From JBBECJ01 sp963763325 (GTDB lineage Bacteria > Chloroflexota > Chloroflexia > Thermomicrobiales > CFX8), in NCBI GenBank assembly GCA_963763325.1, contig CAVXOL010000024.1:558001-622000 (forward strand): 64,000 nucleotides of DNA. The letters are read 5' to 3'. The notes beneath the pieces are model-generated. The model did no database searches and was not told the origin of the DNA. It was given only the letters and a program-made list of their open reading frames with translations. The translations under genes were made by a program, and so were the position numbers. Of the stretch, positions 18,584-28,156 are shown one piece after another; the first letter of the stretch is position 1; each line of letters starts with the position of its first letter.

Positions 18584-19537
18584 ATGTTTGCCTTCATCGT
18601 CAAGAGAGTGTTGTGGTTCTTTCCCACAATCCTCGCCGTCGCCGCCGTGACGTTTGTCGTCATGAACCTGACTCCCGGCTCACCGTTTCAACCAGCGGGC
18701 GCGAACAATCTTCGACAAGACATCATCGAGCAAATTGAGAGACAGTACGGACTCGATAAGCCGCTGCCGGTGCGCTTTGTCGTCTACCTCTCGAAAGCGG
18801 TGCGCGGAGACTTCGGGGAGTCGTACTCACGCCGCCCGCAGAAGGTGAACGACATCATCCGCCGCGGCTTCCCGGTCTCGATGCATCTTGGCGCGATGGC
18901 GCTGGCCATGGCAACCGTTGGCGGTTTGGCGCTCGGCATTCTGTCGGCAGTCAACCAGAACGGCATCATTGACTACCTCAGCGCAACCTTCGCCATCATG
19001 ATGTTCTCGGTGCCCAGCTTCGTGCTGGGTATTCTATTGCTGATCCTCTTCGTTATCTGGATACCCGACTGGACCGGCTGGAGATTCTTCAGGGTCGGAG
19101 GCTGGGATAGTCCCAGAGACTGGATCCTGCCCACGATCGCGCTGGGAGCTGGTCCGTTGGCCCAGCTCGCGCGCTACACCCGGTCAAGCATGATCGACGT
19201 GATCCGCTCGGATTACGTCCGGACGGCGCGTGCCAAGGGCCTCGCCGAGCGCAAAGTCATCCTCAAGCACGTTCTGAAGAACGCGCTCATTCCGGTTATG
19301 ACTCTGATCGGTCCGCTCTTCGCCGCGCTCGGGACCGGTTCGTTCTTCGTCGAGCAGGTCTTCCGAGTGCCGGGTATCGGCGTCCACTTCGTGACCAGCA
19401 TGTCCACCAAGGATCACCCGATGATCATGGCCGTCGTGCTACTCTACGGCGCGTTCCTGGCGGTCATGAACCTCGTCGTTGACATCATGTACGGCGTGAT
19501 CGATCCGCGCATCCGCCTCAGTGGCAAGGAGGGGTAA
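18584..19537 (+). CDS. oppB: Oligopeptide ABC transporter permease (OppB/DppB type)
   Basis: This 317-residue inner-membrane permease forms the peptide channel with the next gene product. The N-terminal helix MFAFIVKRVLWFFPTILAVA and the segment MNLTPGSPFQ are typical of the family. Several hydrophobic helices follow, and the EAA loop that contacts the ATPase is DYVRTARAKGLAERKVILKH. The C-terminus (YGVIDPRIRLSGKEG) is conserved. Ribosome site GGGAGAAAGGA precedes the ATG by about 11 bp. First gene of the five-gene opp operon; intact. Confidence 0.95.
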   Translation: MFAFIVKRVLWFFPTILAVAAVTFVVMNLTPGSPFQPAGANNLRQDIIEQIERQYGLDKPLPVRFVVYLSKAVRGDFGESYSRRPQKVNDIIRRGFPVSMHLGAMALAMATVGGLALGILSAVNQNGIIDYLSATFAIMMFSVPSFVLGILLLILFVIWIPDWTGWRFFRVGGWDSPRDWILPTIALGAGPLAQLARYTRSSMIDVIRSDYVRTARAKGLAERKVILKHVLKNALIPVMTLIGPLFAALGTGSFFVEQVFRVPGIGVHFVTSMSTKDHPMIMAVVLLYGAFLAVMNLVVDIMYGVIDPRIRLSGKEG

Positions 19538-19545
19538 CCGATGGC

Positions 19546-20460
19546 ATGCTACACCGCGATAACATCAGCCAGGCCCAACTCCTTGCCGAAGCGGCAGACG
19601 CTGCTCCTACCCGGCAATCCAGCCTCTGGCGCGACGCCTGGCAGCGTATGATCCGCAACAAGCTCGCGGTCATCGGCATGGTCATCGTCGGTATCTTCGT
19701 TCTGACCGCGATCTTTGCTGAGTTCATCGCTCCCTACGGCGAGTCCGAGGTCGTCCACTTCACGCTCGCTGAGACCCCTCCGTCGTGGCACTTCCCAATG
19801 GGGATCGACCAGAACGGACGCGATGTCTTCAGCCGGATCGTCTTCGGCGCGCGTGTGTCGCTCCTCGTTGGCGTCGTCGCGCAGTTGATCGTTCTCGCGA
19901 TCGGCGTTCCGATCGGCGCGATTGCGGGTTTCTACTCCGGCAACGTCGATAACGCGCTGATGCGGACCGTCGACGTCTTCTATGCCGTTCCGCAACTGCT
20001 ACTCGTACTGCTGCTCGTCAACATGATCGGACCCGGTATGAGGAACATCTTCATCGCCATCGGTATGACAGGCTGGGTCACGATGGCACGCCTTGTCCGA
20101 GGTGTCATGCTGTCGAACCGCGAGCAGGAATATGTCAAGGCATCCCGGGTAGCAGGCGCCGGTAGTGGTTACATCATCATGCGCCACATGCTTCCCAACA
20201 GCCTGACCCCTATCATCGTCGCGCTCACATTCGGTATCCCACAGGCGATCTTCATCGAAGCGTCACTGTCGTTCATCGGCGTCGGAATTCGTCCGCCGCA
20301 ACCGAGCTGGGGGCAGATGGTCGGAGTCGGCCAGGCGTACATCCAGTCGGTCCAGCATCTGATGCTCTTCCCGTGTCTCGCGATTGCGCTGACAATGCTC
20401 GCCTTCACATTCCTCGGCGATGGCCTGCGTGATGCGCTCGACGTACGAATGAATGAATAG
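19546..20460 (+). CDS. oppC: Oligopeptide ABC transporter permease (OppC/DppC type)
   Basis: This 304-residue permease is the partner of OppB. It begins with a soluble stretch (SLWRDAWQRMIRNKLAVIGM) leading into the first helix, then HFPMGIDQNGRDVFSRIVFGARVSL, the periplasmic motif characteristic of OppC, and the EAA loop QEYVKASRVAGAGSGYIIMRH. The C-terminal FTFLGDGLRDALDVR motif is present. It starts 8 bp after oppB, preceded by AAGGAGGGG. An ATG at 19541 is out of frame and is not used. Confidence 0.95.
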   Translation: MLHRDNISQAQLLAEAADAAPTRQSSLWRDAWQRMIRNKLAVIGMVIVGIFVLTAIFAEFIAPYGESEVVHFTLAETPPSWHFPMGIDQNGRDVFSRIVFGARVSLLVGVVAQLIVLAIGVPIGAIAGFYSGNVDNALMRTVDVFYAVPQLLLVLLLVNMIGPGMRNIFIAIGMTGWVTMARLVRGVMLSNREQEYVKASRVAGAGSGYIIMRHMLPNSLTPIIVALTFGIPQAIFIEASLSFIGVGIRPPQPSWGQMVGVGQAYIQSVQHLMLFPCLAIALTMLAFTFLGDGLRDALDVRMNE

Positions 20461-20593
20461 ACGGGAAACGCAACGCGACTTTCCGTGACGCGCCGGTCGG
20501 TGAAGATGCCCAATCCGTCGTACGTGAACGAAGAGGTGCTGGTCAGATGCAATCGTTGAGGCCGGCCCAATACAGTCAGGAGCGGGGAAGACC

Positions 20594-21662
20594 GTGGCTA
20601 GGAACGTCCTCGAGGTCAACAACCTCAAGACCCAGTTCTTCACACGCGCCGGGGTCGTCTACGCCGTCGACGGAGTCTCGTTCCACGTCGGAGAAGGTGA
20701 AACACTTGGCATCGTCGGCGAGTCCGGCTGTGGCAAGAGCGTGACCGCTACCTCGGTCATGCGGCTGATCCCCAGCCCGCCGGGCCGGATCGTCGACGGT
20801 GAAATTCTGCTGGACGACGGCAAGGAGCGAGTGGATATTCTCACGCTGGATGACAGCGAGATGCGCCACATCCGCGGAAACAGGATCGCGATGATCTTCC
20901 AGGATCCGATGACCTCGCTCAACCCGGTCCTGACGGTTGGCGACCAGATTACCGAGCCACTGATGCTGCACCTCGGGATGTCGAAACGCGAGGCCGACGC
21001 TCGCGCTGATCGAATTGCTCCAGCGTGTCGGCATTCCGGGCGCGGAGGATCGCATGCGCGCCTATCCCCATCAGTTTTCGGGAGGAATGCGCCAGCGCGT
21101 CATGATCGCGATCGCCCTCTCATGTAATCCCAAGGTGCTGATTGCCGACGAGCCGACGACGGCGCTCGATGTGACGATTCAGGCGCAGATCCTCGACCTG
21201 ATGATGCACCTCAATAGCGAGTTCGGGACAGCAATCATCATGATCACACATGACCTCGGTGTCGTAGCCGAGATCTGTGAGCGCGTCAACGTGATGTACG
21301 CGGGCCAGATCGTTGAGACTGGCAAAGCGATGGACCTGTTCAACAATCCGCAGCACCCGTACACAGTCGGACTGTTGAACTCGGTTCCGCGGATCGGTGA
21401 GGATGTCAAAGAGCCGCTCATCCCGATTCCTGGCCTCCCGCCGGACCTTCTGGCGCCTCCAGTCGGCTGCCGTTTCCGCCCGCGCTGCCGCTTTCGCCAG
21501 GAGAAGTGCGAAGAGTCGCCGCCCCTGGCCGAAGTCGCGCCCGGACAACTTGCCCGCTGCTGGTTCCCACAGGGCCGCGGGGCGACGCAATACGGTGTCG
21601 GCACAAACACGATCCCAACCGAAGCAAGCGTAAATACAGCACAGATCGCACAGGGATCATAG
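20594..21662 (+). CDS. oppD: Oligopeptide ABC transporter ATPase (OppD/DppD type); one frameshift
   Basis: This ATPase of about 355 residues belongs to the complete opp operon. It has LEVNNLKTQFFTRAGVVYAVD, Walker A GESGCGKS, FQDPMTSLNPVLT, signature FSGGMRQRV, Walker B VLIADEPTTALD and the peptide-transporter cysteine motif VGCRFRPRCRFRQEKC. A single extra base at about 20999-21003 separates MSKREADA from ALIELLQRVGIPGAEDRM. The start is GTG at 20594. It is the closest in-window relative of the ATPase at 7080-8077 (same LKTQFFT, RLIPSPPGRIV and SCNPK segments), so the two loci are paralogous. Confidence 0.92.
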
Positions 21663-21665
21663 GAG

Positions 21666-22730
21666 TTGGGCCACGCAGGAAAGCGAACTGGAACGGTGGA
21701 GACGGTGGCAACGCAAGCCGATGAAACGACCCTGACGACGCCGAATGGTGCAAACGGGCCGGTCGACAACATCCTCGAGGTCAGCGGCCTCAAGAAGCAC
21801 TTCCACGTTGGTGGCGGCTTTCTCTCGAAGAACAGCGCGCTGAACATCCGTGCTGTCGATGATGTCTCATTTTCGGTCCGACGCGGAGAGACGTTCGGAC
21901 TGGTTGGCGAGTCTGGCTGCGGTAAGACGACGCTCGGACAAACCATCATCCGCCTCTACAACCCGACCGCCGGCAAAATCGTGTTTAACGGCGCAGACAT
22001 CTCGACGATGAGTGCCAACGAACTACGCAAGCACCGGCGTGGGATGCAGATGATCTTCCAGGACCCGTCGGCGTCGCTCGATCCACGGATGACGGTCGGC
22101 TCGATCATCGCGGAACCGCTCAACATCTTCGGCGTCGGAACGAAGAATGAGCGAAAGGATCGCGTCCGCGAGTTGCTGCGTGTCGTCGGGCTCAACAGCT
22201 ACTTCGTCAATCGCTACCCACACGAGTTCTCCGGCGGCCAGCGCCAGCGAATTGGTATCGCTCGCTCGATCGCCCTCAATCCCGAGTTGGTGATCTGTGA
22301 CGAGCCAGTCTCGGCACTGGATGTCTCGATTCAGGCCCAGGTCCTCAACCTGCTGCGGAAGCTGCAGGATGATTTGAACCTCACCTATCTGTTCATCGCC
22401 CACAACCTCGCCGTCGTCGCTCACATCAGTGACCGCGTCGGTGTCATGTACCTCGGCAAGATGGTCGAGATTGGAGAGGCACGGGCAATCACCGAACAGC
22501 CGAAGCATCCGTATACCCAGGCACTCATCTCAGCGATTCCACTCCCGATTCCGGGTAAACGTCGCGACCGGATCATTCTCGAAGGGGACGTTCCCAGCCC
22601 CGCCAACCCACCGTCAGGCTGTCGCTTCCACCCACGCTGCCCGATCGCCCGTCCCGATTGCAGCGAAGTCGAACCACAATTGCGCGAACTCCAACCGGAT
22701 CACTGGGTCGCCTGCCATTACGCGCAGTAA
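21666..22730 (+). CDS. oppF: Oligopeptide ABC transporter ATPase (OppF/DppF type)
   Basis: This intact ATPase has Walker A GESGCGKT, FQDPSASLDPRM, signature FSGGQRQRIGIARS, Walker B LVICDEPVSALD and the C-terminal oligopeptide motif PSGCRFHPRCPIARPDC, ending with HWVACHYAQ. It stops at the normal place, unlike the paralogue at 5534-7076 that continues into a lamin-tail domain. The start is uncertain: TTG at 21666 gives 354 residues with a non-conserved lead of about 36 residues, and a GTG near 21705 with upstream GGTGGAG would shorten it. It is separated from oppD by only 3 bp. Confidence 0.94.
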   Translation: MGHAGKRTGTVETVATQADETTLTTPNGANGPVDNILEVSGLKKHFHVGGGFLSKNSALNIRAVDDVSFSVRRGETFGLVGESGCGKTTLGQTIIRLYNPTAGKIVFNGADISTMSANELRKHRRGMQMIFQDPSASLDPRMTVGSIIAEPLNIFGVGTKNERKDRVRELLRVVGLNSYFVNRYPHEFSGGQRQRIGIARSIALNPELVICDEPVSALDVSIQAQVLNLLRKLQDDLNLTYLFIAHNLAVVAHISDRVGVMYLGKMVEIGEARAITEQPKHPYTQALISAIPLPIPGKRRDRIILEGDVPSPANPPSGCRFHPRCPIARPDCSEVEPQLRELQPDHWVACHYAQ

Positions 22731-22816
22731 ACTAGCGGCTCGCCAAACGACCGGTGGACTGGCCTGGAACGCTCTGCGCGTGGCGCCTGACAACGGTACA
22801 CGAGGGCGATACCAGG

Positions 22817-22836
22817 CATATGCGCATGCGCATATG
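22817..22836 (+). promoter_or_regulatory. Perfect 20-bp palindrome in the gap before the peptide-binding lipoprotein gene
   Basis: The sequence CATATGCGCATGCGCATATG is its own reverse complement. It lies in the otherwise gene-free 662-bp gap 22731-23392 between oppF and the binding-protein gene. About 30 bp downstream is a weaker dyad (CGAAC...GTTCG, about 22853-22878). A dimeric repressor site controlling the lipoprotein separately from the transporter is possible. I see no other feature in this gap. Confidence 0.5.
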
Positions 22837-23392
22837 TTCACGAGATGCAAATTCGAACAGCTTAGACGTTAACAGTTCGCGTGCGACACCACTTCTCACA
22901 CGGATGACTTGCCAATCCCGATTCGCTGTGCTACATAGGTATCGTCGTTCTTACAGGGGAATGCCGACAGCGCACGGGGAAATACAACCGCGCATCCATC
23001 AAGCAAGTAACGTTCACCTGGGTTACCGGATGAGCGAACTTGCAACCGGACAGCGAATGGGGAGCTGGACCGGGAGTGGAGTGTGCAGCCTCCTTTGGCG
23101 TTTCGGCTCCGACGTATGAGCGCAGGCCAGTCTGGAGGCAACCAGAACAACACTCTTGTCCGTACATCGAGGTAGCACCACCAGACAGCTACGTTCCGAC
23201 CCATGCGTCCAGCGAGAGGAGGAGGCCGCACCGGTTCAGATTGCCGCACACGAGCTATGTTGGCTCTGATGCGTTGTATCACCGTCAAGCTGCCGGGAAC
23301 TGCCCGGGTCACCGAGCACTGACGACGACCCTGGCGACATATGGGGTGGATGGCAGCCCAGCCGGTTACCGTTACGAGGAGGAGTTCTCGCG

Positions 23393-25298
23393 ATGATTCC
23401 GATCGACAAAGAACAGGTCCGACTACTGGAGCAGCGCCTGCGTGGCATCGGCGTTGACCGCCGCACGTTCTTGAAGATCGCCGGCGCGGCGATGGCGGCA
23501 CCGGCTGCCGGCTCACTGCTGGCCGCCTGCGGCGGCGATGATGACGATGATGCCGATCCAACCAACACGATCGGCGGCCGCAGCTCCAACCAACACCGAG
23601 GCTCGCAACCGGAGCCGAGCCAACGGCAACTGAGGCCGAGGCAGAAGACGAGGCGACGCCGACGCCACAGGCGCCGGAGCAGAGCCGACCGCGACCTGAC
23701 GGCCGCGGCGGAAGCAACCGCAGCGCCGGCGATGGAGATGGACGCCGACCAGACTCTGCACACGATCGGCGTCCGCGCCGAGCCAGCCAGCCACGACTTC
23801 AACGCTGACCTGTACTGCGGCGGCGTCGCGCAGATCTGGATGGGCCTGCTGCAACCTACGATGTGAACTTCGAGCCGATCCCGGGCTGGGCGACCGAGTG
23901 GGAGCCAAACGACGACGCAACGGTCTGGACTTCAACCTCCGCCCTGACAACACCGGCTTCTCGAACGGTGATCCGGTCACAGCCGAGACGTTCGTCTACT
24001 CCTGGAGGCGGTTGCTGCTCCCGGAGACCGCCAGCCCGTACGCTTCTATCTTCTTCGACATCCAGAACGCACAGGAAGTCAACCTCGAGGGCGCCGATCC
24101 GGAAACGCTCGGCGTTCGCGCGGTCGATGACTGGACGCTTGAGGTCGACGATGGTCGGCCCGCGCGGTCTCTTCCCGGTCATCGTCGGGTTCATCTCCTG
24201 CGTTCCAACCCATCCGCCGTCCGTCGAGGCTGGCAATTACTCGACCGACCCAGCCGATGGAGAGGTCATCTCGAACGGTCCGTTCAAACTCATCGAGTGG
24301 AACCACAACGAGGACTGCCAACTCGAGAAGAACCCGAACTACTGGGACGCCGAGAACATCATGCTCGACCAACATCGACTGGAAGATCGTTCCGGCCGAG
24401 CAGGGCATGCTCCCGTACGAGGCTGGCGAGGTCGACTGGGCACTCGTTCCAGGTGCCGACCTGCCGCGCATCCAGTCCGACGCAGAGATGAGCCAGGAAC
24501 TCGAGAAGTGGGTCGAGCCGCTGATCTGGAAGATGCTGCCCGGCACCAACGTTGCGCCATTCGACGACATTGAGGCGCGCCGGGCTCTCCAGCGGTCGAT
24601 CGACCGGGACCGCATCAACGAGCTGACCAACGGTGGTGGAGACCCGGCCTACTGCCTCATGCCGCCAGGCCTCTTTGGCTACTTTGGTGAAGAGTTCAGG
24701 GATCTCTGCGATTTCAACGTTGAGGCTGCTCAGGAGCATCTTGCCGCATCGGCCTATGCCGATGGCAGCTGGCCGCCGGTCACCGTCATCCTGCGCAATG
24801 AGGCGCAACTCAACTCGACGATCATGATTGAGGACATCGCCGCCCAGCTGCAGGAGAACATCGGCCTCGAGATCGAGATCCAGATCATGGACGTCCAGGC
24901 GTTCCGCCAGCTCCAGTTCCAGAACACCTACGAGCTGTGCTGGATCCGCTGGTACTACGACTATCCGGATCCGAACAACGGCTACTTCGACATGTTCTAC
25001 TCCAACAAGGAGTCGGGCAAGCGCCAGGCATGGTCGAACGCGGAGTTCGACCAGTTGACGATCGACGGCAAGGAAGCGGTAGATCCTGAAGCCCGGCTCG
25101 ACATCTATCGCCAGTGCGAGCAGATCATGCACGAAGAGGTCGGATACATCCCCGTCGTGTACCGCAATGCCTACTACGTCTACAAGCCGTGGATGAAGGG
25201 CGTTCCGGTCAACGATGCGGGCTTCGTGACCCCGAACGGCAACATCTACGTTGGGATGTGGGACACGAGTCTACATCGAGGGACGCGAAGGCGCTTAA
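23393..25298 (+). CDS. oppA: Oligopeptide ABC transporter substrate-binding lipoprotein (SBP_bac_5), multiply frameshifted
   Basis: This secreted lipoprotein of about 630 residues captures peptides for the permease. Its signal peptide has a twin-arginine motif (DRRTFLKIAG) and the lipobox LLAAC, followed by an Asp-rich, low-complexity linker. The mature family-5 protein is in pieces across frames: HTIGVRAEPASHDFN, YDVNFEPIPGWATEWEPN, NTGFSNGDPVTAETFVYSW, ISNGPFKLIEWNHNEDCQL, then a long intact stretch from IVPAEQGMLPYEAGEVDWAL to NIYVGMWDT. At least six small indels are required, at about 23560-23720, 23862, 23925, 24150, 24372 and 25267. After the last, VYIEGREGA and TAA end the gene at 25298. 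The ribosome site GAGGAG precedes the ATG. Confidence 0.87.
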
Positions 25299-25330
25299 CC
25301 GAGGCGCTCGCGACACGCAGGTCACGCACT

Positions 25331-25362
25331 GAACGAGGGGAGCCGATTGGCTCCCCTCGTTC
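25331..25362 (+). terminator. Strong perfect hairpin at the end of the opp operon
   Basis: GAACGAGGGGAGCC (25331-25344) and GGCTCCCCTCGTTC (25349-25362) form a 14-bp perfect stem with loop GATT, 32 bp after the lipoprotein stop. The downstream sequence is GCGTTCTCCC, without a T-run. Confidence 0.7.
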
Positions 25363-25452
25363 GCGTTCTCCCGATCGTTCCGGGTACATCGCTATCCGTG
25401 AATTGGATGGCATGGCTTCATCCGCTTTGGCACTTTCCGGCGTGATGTACTC

Positions 25453-25461
25453 TGCTATCCT
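25453..25461 (+). promoter_or_regulatory. Putative extended -10 element upstream of the second ilvE
   Basis: TGCTATCCT is a TGn-extended -10, about 80 bp upstream of the GTG start at 25540. TTTCCG sits 16 bp upstream as a poor -35. It matches the form of other elements in the window (TGCTATACT, TGCTAGAAT, TGCTAAAAT). Confidence 0.4.
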
Positions 25462-25539
25462 TCAAGTCGGCCCACAATCGTAGTTGCGCCGGGTGGCTTG
25501 GATGACCCGGCATCTCATCTGAGTGAGGAGAGCGTAGCG

Positions 25540-26493
25540 GTGGCAGCTGGCAAACCAACCTATCTCTGGTGGAATGGCAAGAGGATGAACTGGGACGACG
25601 CGACCGTCCACGTGACCGCGCTCGGCTGGTCAACGGTCGGCGCAATCTTCGAGGGCATCCGAGCCTACTGGAACCCTGACCACGAAGAACTGTACGTCTT
25701 CCGCCTCGACGAGCACATGGACCGCTTCGCGCGCTCATTGAAGCTCGTTCGCCTGAGCGAAGCGTGGTCGATGGATGAGCTCAAGGCCGCCATCGTTGAC
25801 CTGCTCCAGGCCAACGAGGTCCGTGAAGACAGCTACATTCGCCCGCTCGCCTATCGAGGCGGCGAAGGCAAGGGAGGCTTCAGCGGTATCGGCGGCGAGA
25901 CCGAAATCCTGATCAACACTCACCCGATGCCGTCGCACCTGATGAGTGGCAAGGCCCAGCACGCGAACGTCTCATCCTGGCGGCGCATCTCAGAGAACGT
26001 CATGCCGCCGCGCATCAAGAACATCTCCAACTATCGCAACAGCCAACTCGCCAACATGGAGTCGCACACGAGCGGCTACGACGTCCCGGTCATCCTGAAC
26101 GACCAGGGCAAGGTTGCCGAAGGCCCGGGCGCCTGCATCGCACTGATTCGCGACGGCAAGTTCATCACGCCAGACACCACCCAGGGCATTCTGGAGAGCA
26201 TCACCCGCGACGCACTGATCGAACTGGCTCGCAATGAGTTGGGCATGGTCGTCGAGGAGCGGGCAGTCGATCGGACCGAGCTCTACATCGCTGATGAGGT
26301 CTTCATGATCGGCACGGCTGCCGAGATCTCCCCGATCGTTTCCGTCGATCGCTACGACGTCGGAGATGGCCAGATCGGCCCCGTCACCCGGCAGCTCGAA
26401 GGGCTGCTCGACGACTGCTTCCGCGGCAAGACCGGAATGCGCCCGGAATGGCGCACCCCGGTTGGCGTCGCTAAGCCAGTGGCGGCAGACTAG
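25540..26493 (+). CDS. ilvE: Branched-chain amino acid aminotransferase (intact paralogue)
   Basis: This 317-residue fold-type IV PLP enzyme transaminates branched-chain amino acids. It has YLWWNGKRMNWDDATVHV, GAIFEGIRAYW, YIRPLAYRGGEGKG, the PLP lysine region PPRIKNISNYRNSQLAN, VPVILNDQGKVAEGPGACI, and the phosphate-binding TRDALIELARNELG and FMIGTAAEISPIVSVD. The GTG at 25540 is preferred to the TTG at 25498 because GAGGAG lies about 9 bp upstream. Compared with the fragmented copy near 9 kb it is clearly divergent (different residues around the lysine), so the two are not a recent duplication. Confidence 0.94.
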   Translation: MAAGKPTYLWWNGKRMNWDDATVHVTALGWSTVGAIFEGIRAYWNPDHEELYVFRLDEHMDRFARSLKLVRLSEAWSMDELKAAIVDLLQANEVREDSYIRPLAYRGGEGKGGFSGIGGETEILINTHPMPSHLMSGKAQHANVSSWRRISENVMPPRIKNISNYRNSQLANMESHTSGYDVPVILNDQGKVAEGPGACIALIRDGKFITPDTTQGILESITRDALIELARNELGMVVEERAVDRTELYIADEVFMIGTAAEISPIVSVDRYDVGDGQIGPVTRQLEGLLDDCFRGKTGMRPEWRTPVGVAKPVAAD

Positions 26494-26522
26494 CCCATAA
26501 CCGCCAGCAATCAGCACAGCCA

Positions 26523-26549
26523 GAGAGCGGGGGCAATGCCTCCGCTCTC
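26523..26549. terminator. Bidirectional hairpin between convergent ilvE and the HemL-type gene
   Basis: GAGAGCGGGGGC (26523-26534) pairs with GCCTCCGCTCTC (26538-26549) with one mismatch and a 3-nt loop. It lies 30 bp after the ilvE stop and about 80 bp beyond the proposed end of the minus-strand aminotransferase (26628). Confidence 0.6.
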
Positions 26550-26610
26550 ATCATTGTTCGCTTTCAACTCGAAGCGAAAGCCTACCGCCGTCTCCAACCT
26601 GGAAGCTAAC

Positions 26611-26623
26611 GGCTGATAGCTGA
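26611..26623. repeat. Copy of the intergenic word TCAGCTATCAGCC (inverted)
   Basis: The 13 bases are the exact reverse complement of 38675-38687, in a different intergenic region. The flanks also share TTAGC-like pieces. It lies between the terminator at 26523-26549 and the end of the HemL-type gene. Confidence 0.45.
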
Positions 26624-26627
26624 TCGC

Positions 26628-27989
26628 TACACGATCCCCTCGTCCCGCATCCGAGCGACGGTGCGATCGAAGCCCTCGATCGTTTTGTCGATATCCTCTG
26701 GCAGTGTGCATGACCGACAGCCAGCCACCACCGAAGGTGATGTCCGAGCCTTCGAGCATCATCCCGGCGATGAACGAGCTCTTGATCTTGCCACCCATGC
26801 CTGTCTTGAGCGTCGTTGCGTCGATCCCCTCCGGTCGTCGCATGTCGCTACCCGTCTGATTCGGGACTTCGAGACCGAGCGCGAGGTGGAAGACGGACGA
26901 CTCACCATAGCACGCACCAGGCACGCCACGATCGACCATGACGGTGTTGAAACCGGTCCGCAGCCGCGCGGCCATCTCATCGGCATGCTGCTGCACCTTC
27001 GGGTCGGCGACCAGCTTCAGGCAGGTATAGCCGGCGACGGCTGAGAGTGGGTTGCCGTTATAGGTTCCTGGGTGGACGATCTTCTTGTGGTTTGGATCAT
27101 CACGGAACTCGAAGACCGACATGATGTCGGCCCGGCCACCGAAGCAGCCACCTGGAAGCCCGCCTGCGACGATCTTTGCCATCGTCGTCATGTCGGGATA
27201 GACGCCAAACCGCTCCTGTGCGCCACCCGGCGCCCAGCGGAAGCCGGTGATGACCTCGTCAAAGATCAGAATCGTGTCGTACTTCTTCGTGACCTCGCGC
27301 AACTCCTTCAGGAAGCCTTCACGCGGCGGGATCGTCGCCCAGGACGCGCCGCTCGGCTCGATGATGACAGCCGCTACATCACCTTTCGCCAGCGCCTGTT
27401 CGACGAACGCGATGTCGTCAGTCGGCGCGACAATCGTCAGATCGTACGTCACCTGCGGGATGCCGGCCTGTGACGGCGCATCGAAAGGCGGCCGCTCCCC
27501 CGGCGCGGCCGTGTCGTGCCAGCCGTGGAAGTGCCCCTCGAACTTGAGGATCTTATCCTTGCCGCTGAAGGCGCGCGCGGCGCGAATTGCCAGCATCGTC
27601 GCCTCGGTCCCGGAGGCCGTGAACTTGACGCGCTGAGCCGTCGGCACGAGCCGCTGGACCCACTCGCCCCACTCCAGCTCCTGGTCGTGGCTGGCCCCGA
27701 AGTGTGTACCTCGGTCGAGCTGCTCCTTGAGAGCCTGAACAACCTGAGGATGGTTGTGACCCATGATCAGCGAGCCATGACCGACGGCGTAGTCAATCAG
27801 GTCGTGCCCGTCCACGTCCCACTTGTGGGACCCCTGCGCCCGTTCGATGTAGATCGGGAATGGCTTCACGAATCGTGCATCATGCGTCACTCCTGCGGGG
27901 TATATCTCCAGCGCGTGCCGCGAGCGCTGGTACGACCCCGAGAACTCTTCGTGAAACTGCTGCTCAATCGTCTTGGTGGCCTGTGCCAT
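26628..27989 (-). CDS. HemL-type class III aminotransferase (glutamate-1-semialdehyde aminomutase family); one frameshift
   Basis: This PLP enzyme of about 453 residues has YPAGVTHDARFVKPFPIYI, DYAVGHGSLIMGHNHP, VKFTASGTEATMLAIRAARA, FEGHFHGWHD, IFDEVITGFR and the lysine region MTTMAKIVAGGLPGG. These match the HemL subgroup, but the HemL-specific loop (SSPVRAF-type) is replaced by ARFVKPFP, so amination of another substrate is as likely as tetrapyrrole synthesis. The frame breaks at about 26707, after GGGWLSVMHT. The true C-terminus is EDIDKTIEGFDRTVARMRDEG followed by a stop at 26628. No other hem genes are in the window. Confidence 0.88.
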
Positions 27990-28054
27990 AACTGTCGTCC
28001 GCCCTCCCCAGAATTGCCCGTAGCGACCTTAAAATCACTATCCGTCGATGGTTC

Positions 28055-28085
28055 ATTATAGACCCACCCATTCACGGGCTGTCGA
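28055..28085 (-). promoter_or_regulatory. Putative promoter of the HemL-type gene (minus strand)
   Basis: On the minus strand a perfect -10 TATAAT (28055-28060) is preceded by TCGACA (28080-28085) at 19 bp. It lies about 66 bp upstream of the ATG at 27989, in the divergent region with the D-cysteine desulfhydrase gene. Confidence 0.5.
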
Positions 28086-28156
28086 TTGCCAATCCTCTGC
28101 TTCGGGTACCATGCGCTGAACACGACACAATCGCCATGAAGAGGGGAAACACACGA

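Noticed and set aside
23393..25298. Calling the peptide-binding lipoprotein a pseudogene
   Set aside because: The signal peptide, lipobox, long intact C-terminal half, stop codon and strong terminator are all preserved. The breaks fit the indel errors seen across the contig.
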